Positions 1-9,186 of a stretch of DNA of 64,000 nucleotides are shown piece after piece. The notes under the pieces were generated by a model that was not told the origin of the DNA, searched no databases, and was given only the letters and a program-made list of their open reading frames with translations. The first letter of the stretch is position 1. Each line of letters opens with the position of its first letter. Source of the DNA: Chamaea fasciata. Its lineage: Eukaryota > Chordata > Aves > Passeriformes > Sylviidae. Location of the stretch: NCBI GenBank assembly GCA_029207755.1, contig JARCOQ010000174.1, positions 62,001 to 126,000 of the forward strand, in the 5' to 3' direction. The translations under genes were made by a program, and so were the position numbers.

Positions 1-188
1 TCCCTGTCCCCACAGTCCTGTCCCCGTCCCTGTCCCCACAGTGCTGTCCCTGTCCCTGTCCCCAGCCGTGTCCCCGTCCCTGTCCCCACAGTGCTGTCCC
101 TGTCCCCACAGTCCTGTCCCTGTCCCTGTCCCCACAGTCCTGTCCCCGTCCCTGTCCCCACAGTCCTGTCCCCGTCCTGTCCCCGCAG
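1..188. repeat. Acceptor-like C-rich repeat before XAB2 exon
   Basis: Short repeats of the form CCCTGTCCCCACAGT. About six copies carry a CCCCACAG that mimics the true acceptor (CCCCGCAG ending at 188) of the exon starting at 189. Confidence 0.8.
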
Positions 189-3100
189 CCATCTACCTGC
201 TGTACGCCCGTCTGGAGGAGCAGTTTGGGCTGGCGCGCCGGGCCATGGCGGTGTACGAGCGCGGCACGCGGGCGGTGCCGCCGGCGCAGCAGAGCGACAT
301 GTTCCACATCTACATCCGCCGCGCCGCCGAGCTCTTCGGCGTCACCCACACCCGGCCCATCTACCAGAGGGCCATCGAGGTGGGCGTGGGGACACACCTG
401 GGGGGCGTGGGGACACCTGGGGACACACCTGGATACACTGAGGGGTCACCCACACCCGGCCCATCTACCGGAGGGCCATCGAGGTGGGCGTGGGGACACA
501 CCTGGGGGGCGTGGGGACACACCTGGGGGGCGTGGGGACACCTGGGGACAATGAGGGGTCACCAGAGAGCCATCACTGGGGGTGCCAGGTGGGCACAGGT
601 GGGTACAGATGGGCACTGGGGGGCACAGGTGTGCCCAGGTGGTGGCAGGTGGTCAGAGATTGTCTGGACAGAGATGGACCCGGGTGGTGCCAGGTGTGCC
701 CAGGTGGGCAGAGATGGGCACAGGTGGTGCCAGGTGTGCCCGGGCGGTCCCAGGTGAGCCGTGTCCCCGTGCCCAGGTGCTGGGTGACGACGCCGCGCGG
801 GAGCTGTGCCTGCGCTTCGCTGACATGGAGTGCAAGCTGGGAGAGGTGGATCGGGCCCGCGCCATCTACACCTACTGCTCGCAGATCTGTGACCCGCGGG
901 TGAGGATGGGGACACCGGGGACACCCTGGGGACACCCTGGGGACACCCACTGCTCCCAGATCTATGACCCCTGGGTGACACTGGGGGGGCTGGGAGGGAC
1001 TGTCCCTGCTGTCCCCTTGTCCCTGACACTGTCCCCATGTCCCTGAACACTCTGTCCTCACTGTCCTGATGTCCCTGTCACCATCCCCATGTCCCTATGT
1101 CCCTGTCACTGTCCCCATGTCCCTAGACACTCTGTCCCCACTGTCCCCATGTCCCTGACACCGTCCCCATGTCCCTGTCACCATCCCCATGTCCCTGTCA
1201 CTGTCCCTGTCCCCATGTCCCTGACGTGTCCCCATGTCCCTGCCGTGTCCCTGCCGTGTCCCTGTGTCCGCAGATCACGGGCAGCTTCTGGCAGATGTGC
1301 TGCCCCTGTCCCTGTCCCCATGTCCCTGACATGTCCCCCTGTCCCTGTCCCCATGTCCCTGTCCCTGTCCCCATGTCCCTGTCCCCGTGTCCCCGCCGTG
1401 TCCGCAGATCACGGGCAGCTTCTGGCAGATGTGCTGCCCCTGTCCCTGTCCCCATGTCCCTGACATGTCCCCCTGTCCCCATGTCCCTGTCCCTGTCCCC
1501 ATGTCCCTGTCCCCGTGTCCCCGCCGTGTCCGCAGATCACGGGCAGCTTCTGGCAGATGTGCTGACACCATCCCCATGTCCCTGTCCCTGTCCCTGCCCC
1601 CATGTCCCTGACGTGTCCCCATGTCCCCGTCCCCGTCCCCATGTCCCTGTCCCCATGTCCCCGTCCCTGTCCCCGTGTCCCCGCCGTGTCCCTGACGTGT
1701 CCCCGCCGTGTCCGCAGATCACGGGCAGCTTCTGGCAGACGTGGAAGGAGTTTGAGATCCGGCACGGGAACGAGGACACCATCCGCGAGATGCTGCGCAT
1801 CAAGCGCAGCGTGCAGGCCACCTACAACACCCAGGTCAACTTCATGGCCTCGCAGATGCTCAAGGTGTCCGGCAGCGCCACCGGCACAGGTGAGCACGGG
1901 GGGCACAGGTGAGGGGACGGGGGCACAGGTGAGCACGGGGGGCACAGGGCAGCACGGGGGGCACAGGTGAGGGGACGGGGGCACAGGTGAGCACAGGGGG
2001 CACAGGGCAGCACGGGGGGCACAGGTGAGGGGACGGGGGGCACAGGTGAGCATGGGGGGCACAGGTGAACACGGGGGGGGCGCAGGTGAGCACAGGGGGG
2101 CACAGGTGAGCACGGGGGGCACAGGTGAGGGGATGGGGGGCACAGGTGAGCACAGGGGGGCACAAGGCAGCACGGGGAGCACAGGTGAGGGGATGGGGGG
2201 CACAGGTGAGCACGGGGGGCACAGGTGAGCATGGGGGTGGGCACAGGTGAGCACGGGGGTGGGCACAGGTGAACATGGGGGCACAGGTGAGCACGGGGGG
2301 GCACAGGTGAGCACGGGGGGGAGCAGGTGAGCACGAGGGGGGGCACAGGTGAGCACGGGGGGGCGCAGGTGAGCACGGGGGGCACAGGTGAGGGGCACAG
2401 GGGGCACAGGTGAGCACGAGGGGGGGCACAGGTGAGCATGGGGGCACAGGTGAGCACGGGGGGCACAGGTGAGGGGATGGGGGGCACAGGTGAGAGCACA
2501 GGGCAGCACAGGTGAGCATGGGGGGCACAGGTGAACACGGGGGGGGCGCAGGTGAGCACAGGGGGGCACAGGTGAGGGGATGGGGTCACAGGTGAGCACA
2601 GGGGGGCACAAGGCAGCACGGGGAGCACAGGTGAGCATGGGGGCACAGGTGAGGGGCACAGGGGGCACAGCTGAAGGCATGGGGGCACAGGTGAGGGGAC
2701 GAGGGGCACAGGTGAGAGCACCGGGCAGCACAGGTGAGCATGGAGGGCACAGGTGAGGGCATGGGGAGACACAGGGGAGCACGGGGGGGGGCACGGGGAG
2801 GCACAGGTGAGGGGCACAGGGGATGGGCACAGGTGAGCACAGGAGGCACAGGTGAGCCCAAGGCAGGGCATGGGGGAAGGGCACAGGTGAGGGGTACAGG
2901 TTAGCGTGGGGGGGCACAGGTGAGTGGGGCACAGGTGAGGGGTCGAGGTGAAGGGTACAGGTGAAGGGCACAGGTGAGTGCCTATGAGGGATGGGCACAG
3001 GTGAGGCCACAGAGGAGGGCACAGGTGAGTGGGTACAGGGGACTGGCTACAGGTGAGGGGCTGCAGGTGAGTGGGGCACAGGTAAAGGGACCAGGTGAGG

Positions 3101-4584
3101 AAGGTACAAGTGACGTGTTATGGGGGGCACAGACAAGTGGGGCACAGGTGAGGGCACAGGTGGGCAGGTACAGGTGAGGGGCACAGGTAAGGGCACAGGT
3201 GGGCAGGTACAGGTGAGGGGCACAGGTGAGGGCACAGGTGGGCAGGTAGAGGTGAGGGGCAAAGGTGAGGGGCACAGGTGGTCAGGCACAGGTGAGGGGC
3301 ACAGGTGAGGGCACAGGTGAGGGGTACAGGTGAGAGGGCAGGGGAGGGAACCATGGGCGGGGCAGGGCAGGTGAGGGTACAGGTGAGGGCGGAACACCTG
3401 GGCCCGGGCGCGGCCCGCTGACGCGTGCGCGGCGCAGTGTCGGACCTGGCGCCGGGGCAGAGCGGCCTGGACGAGATGAAGCTGCTGGAGCAGCGCGCCG
3501 AGGCGCTGGCGGCCGAGGCCCAGCGGGACACGCCCCGCCCCGCCCAGCAGGTGCTCTTCGTCAGGTGAGCCGCGCCCATTGCCACGCCCACTTCTGCCAG
3601 CCACAGCAAAAAAAAAAACCCAAAAATCCCAAAAGTGCTGCCCCTCCCCCAGCCCCGGGTTCCCCCCGTGGGTGGGTGCCCACGGGGGTCCCTGGGTGTC
3701 CCCACGGGGGTCCTGGGTGTCCCCACGTGGGTCCCTGTGTCCCCATGGGGGGTCCCTGGGTGTCCCCATGGGGGTCTCTGGGTGCTGTTGGGGGTCCCTG
3801 GGTGTCCCCACGGAGGTCCCTGTGTCCCCACGGGGGTCTCTGGGTGCTGTTGGGGGTCCCTGGGTGTCCCCACGGGGGTCCCTGTGTCCCCACGGGGGTC
3901 TCTGGGTGCTGTTGGGGGTCCCTGGGTGTCCCCACGGGGGTCCCTGTGTCCCCACGGGGGTTTCTGGGTGCTGTTGGGGGTCCCTGGGTGTCCCCATGGG
4001 GGTCCCGGGTGCTGAGGGGGCCGCAGGGCCGAGGCCCCCCCGGGGGCAGAGCCCGCCCTGTCCCAGCAGGGCAACCCCGAGGAGATCGACCTGGGCGAGG
4101 ACGACGGCGACGAGCCCGACGGTACCGGGGACACGGGGGACACTGGGGGACACTGGGGACACTGGGGGGACACTGGGGACACTGGGGGGACACTGGGGAT
4201 AACTGGGAGGGGACATTGGGGGGACACTGGGGGGACACTGGGGCGACACTGGGGGACACTGGGGACACGGGGGACACTGGGGACACGGGGGGGACACGGG
4301 GGACACGGGGGGAGACACTGGGGACATGATGGGGGACACTGGGGGGACACTGGGGATAACTGGGAGGGGACATTGGGGGGACACTGGGGGGACAAAGGGG
4401 GGGGGGGCTGTGGGTGGGGACAGCCCTGGCGGGGGGGGGTGGGGCGCAGGGCCAGCCCCGCTCGGGGCTCCCTGTCCCCCCCGTGTCCCCCCCCTGACCC
4501 CCATGTCCCCCTGTCCCCCCAGAGGTGCAGCTGGAGCAGAAGCAGGTCCCGGCCTCGGTGTTCGGGGGGCTCAAGGACGACTGA
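189..4584 (+). CDS. XAB2: XAB2 (SYF1 homologue), 3' part
   Basis: XPA-binding protein 2, a HAT-repeat scaffold of the spliceosome (Prp19-associated) that also acts in transcription-coupled repair; nuclear. Six exons are visible: 189-379, 777-899, 1718-1889, 3438-3564, 4027-4121, 4523-4584. All have AG/GT borders and compatible phases. The first exon in view starts mid-codon, so the 5' part lies off the window. HAT-type helices are seen ([55 protein letters not shown]), then the acidic tail ([16 protein letters not shown]) and a C terminus ending [12 protein letters not shown]. This matches my recollection of the vertebrate family throughout. Four junctions have decoy copies in the flanking introns (see findings). 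It ends tail-to-tail with IRF9. Confidence 0.96.
380..776. repeat. XAB2 intron with duplicated exon end
   Basis: Positions 448-484 repeat the last ~37 bases of the upstream exon ([11 protein letters not shown]) and are followed by another GTGGGCGTGGGG donor. Further donor-type repeats and a (GTGCCAGGTGGGCACAG) repeat fill the rest. A second such relic, of the next exon's end, lies at 949-975. Confidence 0.8.
1060..1717. repeat. XAB2 intron: three copies of acceptor plus exon start
   Basis: The sequence CCGCAG followed by ATCACGGGCAGCTTCTGGCA appears with exon-like starts at 1274, 1408 and 1536, before the real exon at 1718. The three copies share GATGTGCTG where the real exon has GACGTGGAA, so they descend from one duplication. 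The spacer is a (CCCTGTCCCCATGT)n repeat. Confidence 0.9.
1890..3395. repeat. XAB2 donor-bearing minisatellite
   Basis: A ~1.5 kb array whose unit is GGGGGGCACAGGTGAGCAC with variants. It starts exactly at the donor of exon 1718-1889 (GGCACAG|GTGAGC), and nearly every unit repeats that exon end and donor, roughly 50 times. Confidence 0.92.
3680..4015. repeat. XAB2 intron minisatellite
   Basis: Repeats of GGGGGTCCCTGGGTGTCCCC and GGGGTCTCTGGGTGCTGTTG fill this intron. No gene content seen. Confidence 0.85.
4122..4400. repeat. (GGGGACACTGG)n repeat, last XAB2 intron
   Basis: 10-12 bp G-rich units fill the last XAB2 intron up to a C-rich acceptor ending at 4522. Confidence 0.85.
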
Positions 4585-4627
4585 GACCCCGGGGTGTCCC
4601 CCCCCGTGCCCCCATCCCCCCGCCCCC

Positions 4628-4633
4628 AATAAA
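4628..4633 (+). promoter_or_regulatory. XAB2: XAB2 poly(A) signal
   Basis: AATAAA 44 bases after the XAB2 stop, giving a very short 3' UTR. It faces the IRF9 3' end about 125 bp away. Confidence 0.85.
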
Positions 4634-4757
4634 CCCCCTTTGTACGAGGCGTGCCTGCCGCGATCCTGGGGGGCTCCGGGTGCCCCCCTTTGGGGACAGT
4701 GACACCGGCGCGGGGGTCACGGGGGACGCCGTCACCTCTCCTGACCCAAACTGAGCT

Positions 4758-4763
4758 TTTATT
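4758..4763 (-). promoter_or_regulatory. IRF9: IRF9 poly(A) signal overlapping the stop codon
   Basis: The minus strand reads CAATAAAAGC. The TAA stop (4761-4759) lies inside AATAAA, so the 3' UTR would be only tens of bases long. Confidence 0.7.
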
Positions 4764-7700
4764 GCCTCGGGGGGGTCTCCGGGGGGGTCCCCAGGGTGTC
4801 CAGGAGGCGCTGGGCAAAGGCCTGTTCCAACTGGGGGGAGAGGGGGGGGAGAGAAAAGGGGCCTGAAACCTCCGCTCCCCCAAATCCCCGACACCCCAGA
4901 GCTCCCCCCGCCCCACATCTCAGCCCCAGCCGCCCCCCAGCTGCCCTGCCCACCTCCAGCACCAGCCCCCCGCCCTGGGGGGCTCCCTCGGGGGGGCGCA
5001 GCTCCAGCGTCACCCGGTGCAGGGGGCGGGGGCCCCGCCCGGCCCGGTGCAGCTCCAACTCTGGGGGGGGGGGGGGGGGCCAGGTCAGCGTTGGGGGAGG
5101 GGCGGGGGATTCGGGTCCCCTCTCCCCCCCCTTCCCGGTATTTTGGTCCTTCCCCCCCCCCCCCCCATTATTTGATCTCCCTGTTATTTGGTCTTTCCCC
5201 ATTATTTTGCACCCCCGCCCCCCGTTATTTGGTCTTTCCCCCCATTATTTGCCCCTCCCCCATATCATTATTTGGTCTCTCCTCCCCCCGTTATTTCCCC
5301 CCCCCCCGCCATTTGGTCTCTCCGGTGTCCCCCCCCCGTGACTTGGTCTCTCCCGGTTATTTTGCTCTCTCCCCCCATTACTCCCCCCCCGCCCCGTTAT
5401 TTGGTCTCTCCTCCCCCGTTATTCGTTCCCCCCCCCCCCGTTATTTCCCCCCCCCGTCCCCCCGTTATTTGGTCTCTCCCGTGTGTCCCCCCCCCGCCCC
5501 GTGACTTGGTCTCACCCTTCCGGAAGCGCCGCGCGTCGAACGGCTGCAGCAGCGCCCCCTGCTGGAGCGGCCCGTGCGGCGCGTGCGGGCCGCGCACGGG
5601 GCCGGGGGCGGGGCCGTCCCCGGGGCGCATGCGCAGGAACAGCCCGCGGGGGGCGCTGCTCAGCAGGAGCCCCGGCCCCGCCCCCGCCGGCAGCACCAGG
5701 CGCGGCAGCGGCGGCGGCGCCTCCTGGCGGCCCGGAGGACTCAGCAGGTACTCGCCGGGGGGCAGCGCCCCCTGCCAGGCCACGGCGGCGCCTTGGCGCA
5801 GGCGCAGCACCAGCGCCGCGTCTCCTGCAGGGGGCGCCGCGGAGCCGTGACGGAAGGGGCGGGGTCACCGCGGGGGAGGAGCCAGTGGGAGGCGTGGCCC
5901 GGCTGGGCCGATGCTTTTGGGGGAGGAGCCAAGACTGGGTGGGGTCAGCAGGAGGCAGGGGCGGGGATGGGGGCGGGGCTTGGGGTGTGGTCAGGTTGTG
6001 GGGCCCAGCTGGCGATTAGCTGGAGGTGGCTCCTCCCCTTGGGGGGCGGATCTTACCGTGCACAGGGGGGAGGGGCTCCGTGCACTCCACCTCGATGCGC
6101 AGAGGCGCCTCTTCCGGGGGCGGGGCTTCTGATGAAGGGGTGGAGTCAGACACCAGCCACACCCCCGTGCTCCGCCCCCAAGGCCAGCCCAGCCCCAGGA
6201 GTGTCCCAGAACTGCCCCCAACTCTTACCGGGCTCCTCCTCGTCCTGGGCCTCCTCTTCGGTCTCAGGGGGCGGGGTCGGTGGGAGGGGCTCCTGGGGGC
6301 TCAGCCCCGCCTCCTTCTGGCTCTGCCGGCCCTTGGGGGGCTTCGGCTCTGTCGGCATGAGAGCGTTGATGCCGCGTCTGGCCGCCCTGCACCGCTGCTG
6401 TCCCCTTCCCTTTCCGTCCCCCCACGTGGCGCCGGCCCTTGGAGCTCCTGTGCTTTGGTTCCCCCCTCCCTGCCGTACCCACCCTCGGGTACCCCCAGCC
6501 TCACCCCCCCGCCCCACCCGGCCCCTCCTGATTTGGGGGTTCCCCCTCCGCCAGCCCCCCCCCCCACCACGGCGCCCCCCATGCTCAGCCCGCTCCCCGC
6601 AATTCCTTTGTGTGTCCCCTCCCCCGAATTCGGTTCCCTCCCCGTTCGCCGTGTCCCGGTGTCCCCCCCATGCCACTCCCCGCCCGGTGTGTCGGGGCGC
6701 TCACCGCGGGCGGGCAGCAGCCGGTACACGCGGTAGGAGCTGGGCCCGTCGGTGCGGCCCCGCGCCCGCAGCTCCCGGAACTCGGGGCTCCGCGCCAGGG
6801 CACAGCGGAGCCGCGTCTTCCACCCCGCGGGGTCCGGGGGGTCCCCGGGCCGGAGCCGCCCCTTGTACTCCGCCCACGCCTGCCGGGGCCATCGGCGTTG
6901 GGGAGTGGCCCGGGCGCACCCACGCCCCTCCTGGCCCCGCCCACCTCATTAACAGCACAGCCCCGCCCCTCCTGGCCTTGCCCCACCCACTCGCATTTGC
7001 ATAGCTCAGCCCCGCCCCTCCTCAAAGCCCTGCCCCGCAGCTTTCCCGGTCACGCCCCCGGCCTGGCTCCTCCCCCAGTGGGGGCGTGGCTCAAGCATCA
7101 CCTCCACCAATGGCTTTGGACAGCCCGGGCCCTCCCATGGCCCCACCCTTTCTTAGCTCCTCCCTTTTTCACAGACCTTCCCCTTTTAAGCCCCGCCCCT
7201 CACCATGCAGAGCCCCGCGCCGCCCTCGCGCTGTTCTTGGCCCCGCCCCGGCCCCGCCCTCGCCCTGCAGAGCGCCGCCCCCGCGCTCTCCTTGGCCCCG
7301 CCCTCACCTGCAGAGCACCGCCCCCGCGCTCTCCTTGGCCCCGCCCAGGCCCCGCCCTCACCCTGCAGAGCGCCGCCCCCGCGCTCTCCTTGGCCCCGCC
7401 CAGGCCCCGCCCTCACCCTGCAGAGCGCCGCCCCCGCGCTCTCCTTGGCCCCGCCCTCACCCTGCAGAGCGCCGCCCCCGCGCTCTCCTTGGCCCCGCCC
7501 TCACCCTGCAGAGCGCCGCCCCCCGCGCTCTCCTTGGCCCCGCCCTCACCCTGCAGAGCGCCGCCCCCGCGCTCTCCTTGGCCCCGCCCTCACCCTGCAG
7601 AGCGCCGCCCCCGCGCTCTCCTTGGCCCCGCCCTCACCCTGCAGAGCGCCGCCCCCGCGCTCTCCTTGGCCCCGCCCTCACCCTGCAGAGCGCCGCCCCC

Positions 7701-8347
7701 ACGCTCTCCTTGGCCCCGCCCCGGCCCCGCCCTCACCCTGCAGAGCGCCGCCCCCGCGCTCTCCTTGGCCCCGCCCTCACCCTGCAGAGCGCCGCCCCCG
7801 CGCTCTCCTTGGCCCCGCCCTCACCCTGCAGAGCGCCGCCCCCGCGCTCTCCTTGGCCCCGCCCAGGCCCCGCCCTCACCCTGCAGAGCGCCGCCCCCGC
7901 GCTCTCCTTGGCCCCGCCCAGGCCCCGCCCTCACCCTGCAGAGCGCCGCCCCCGCGCTCTCCTTGGCCCCGCCCTCACCCTGCAGAGCGCCGCCCCCGCG
8001 CTCTCCTTGGCCCCGCCCTCACCCTGCAGAGCGCCGCCCCCGCGCTCTCCTTGGCCCCGCCCCGGCCCCGCCCTCACCCTGCAGAGCGCCGCCCCCGCGC
8101 TCTCCTTGGCCCCGCCCCGGCCCCGCCCTCACCCTGCAGAGCGCCGCCCCCGCGCTCTCCTTGGCCCCGCCCTCACCCTGCAGAGCGCCGCCCCCGCGCT
8201 CTCCTTGGCCCCGCTGCGGCCGCCGTGGGCCCAGGGGATCCTCAGCGCCGTCTGCGCCGCGTCGTCCCACTGCAGCCCCGGGAAGCGGCCGCTCCGCAGC
8301 TGCGCCAGCAGCCAGGGCCGCAGCCGCCGCGGGCCGCCCTCCGCCAT
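4759..8347 (-). CDS. IRF9: IRF9, interferon regulatory factor 9 (complete)
   Basis: DNA-binding subunit of ISGF3 (with STAT1/STAT2) in type I/III interferon signalling; cytoplasm and nucleus. Seven coding exons close in frame: 8177-8347, 6705-6879, 6229-6348, 6057-6128, 5516-5824, 4954-5060, 4759-4830 (341 aa; human is about 390). The N-terminal IRF domain keeps all five tryptophans (RPWLLAQL, LQWDDA, RIPWAH, CRAWAEYKG, AGWKTRLRCAL). These are followed by the IRF9-like segment SEFRELRARGRTD...YRVYRLLP and a K/R-rich linker. The C-terminal association domain is recognisable but short: a glycine/proline-rich core, LLQPFDARRFRKELELH, then LEQAFAQRLLDTLGT at the end. That last motif resembles the IRF9 C terminus and not IRF3. 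The start ATG is the first in frame and immediately precedes the IRF domain. Confidence is high for the family and good for IRF9 rather than another IRF. Confidence 0.9.
5064..5513. repeat. IRF9 intron C-rich repeat
   Basis: Imperfect repeats of CCCCCGTTATTTGGTCTCTC between IRF9 exons. Nothing coding seen. Confidence 0.8.
7199..8176. repeat. IRF9: IRF9 intron 1 minisatellite copying the exon 1 donor
   Basis: About 20 tandem units of 44 bp (some 55 bp). On the minus strand each unit contains the last ~30 bases of exon 1 and its donor, CTCTGCAGG|GTGAGG. The unit nearest 8177 is the real junction that closes the IRF9 frame. Neither 44 nor 55 is a multiple of three, so moving to another donor shifts the frame. 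Confidence 0.93.
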
Positions 8348-8534
8348 ACCGGGGAGCCGGCCCTTCGGGGGGCTCCGGGGCTACCGGGGAGCCCGGTGCT
8401 TCTGGGAGCTCCGGGGCTGCGAGACCCGCTGAGGGATCCGGGCCTTGCGAGGCTTCGAGGGCTCCGGTGGTTCCGGTGGCTCCGGGGCTCCGGGCCCGCT
8501 CACGGATCCGGCACTCGCCGAACGGCGCCGCCGC

Positions 8535-8583
8535 TTCCGGGAAGCCACGTGACCACCACAGCCGCGTGATCTCCTCCACCAAT
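8535..8583 (-). promoter_or_regulatory. IRF9: IRF9 proximal promoter: GAS, E-box, CCAAT
   Basis: TTCCGGGAA, a perfect palindromic STAT (GAS) site, lies at 8535-8543. CACGTG is at 8546-8551 and CCAAT (plus strand) at 8579-8583, about 190-235 bp upstream of the IRF9 ATG. A GAS element fits known interferon induction of IRF9 in mammals. The motifs are seen; function is inferred. Confidence 0.6.
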
Positions 8584-8644
8584 CAGCGGGGCGGCCCGCG
8601 CGGCACCGCCCCCGGCGTAAAGGGGCGTGTCGGCGCCGCGCGTG

Positions 8645-8945
8645 TTTTGGCAAGAAGGGGCGTGGCTATATGCTATGCTTCGTTCTGCATTTGCATAAAG
8701 GGGCGTGGGCATACGACATGTTTTGTTCTGTATTTGCATAAAGGAGCGTGGTAATAAGACGTGCTTTGCTCTGTATTTGCATAAAGGGGCGTGGCAATAA
8801 GACGTGCTTTGCTCTGTATTTGCATAAAGGGGCGTGGTTATATGGCACGGTAAATTGTGTTTGCATAAAGAGCGTGACTATGATGCACGACGCTCCTTCA
8901 TTTGCATAAAGGGGCGTTTTCGCCCATATTTGCATATGTGGGGCG
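8645..8945. repeat. Octamer-bearing repeat upstream of IRF9
   Basis: Seven units, mostly spaced 43 bp, each with ATTTGCATAAAGGGGCGTGG. Perfect POU octamers ATTTGCAT lie at 8689, 8732, 8775, 8818, 8900 and 8928, with a GTTTGCAT variant near 8859. Each is followed by a GC/CACCC-type box. They sit between the IRF9 promoter and the EMC10 3' end. Confidence 0.85.
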
Positions 8946-9121
8946 CGGTCGCTCTGGCCAGCCCCGCCCCATCCCCAATTTCCCACACGGGCCCCAGTTT
9001 CGGGGGGGGGGGGTCACGCCCACATTTAGGGGAGTCACGCCCAGATTTCGGGGCTCACACCCAGATTTGGGGAGGGGTCACAAATTTAGGGGCTCACGCA
9101 GATTTTGGGGGTCTCCCACAG

Positions 9122-9127
9122 GTTTAA
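9122..9127 (-). promoter_or_regulatory. EMC10: Probable EMC10 poly(A) signal
   Basis: ATTAAA on the minus strand, 60 bp past the candidate stop at 9187. This supports a short 3' UTR. Confidence 0.5.
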
Positions 9128-9186
9128 TGCCCATCCCCCACGTCGAGGGGGGGGGGTTGGGGGGGGAGATTTTGGGGGAGGGGCTC

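Noticed and set aside
4759..8347. Calling the IRF gene IRF3 or IRF7
   Set aside because: The end LEQAFAQRLLDTL and the WKTRLRCAL...SEFRE segment fit IRF9; no IRF3/7-type serine-rich regulatory tail is present.
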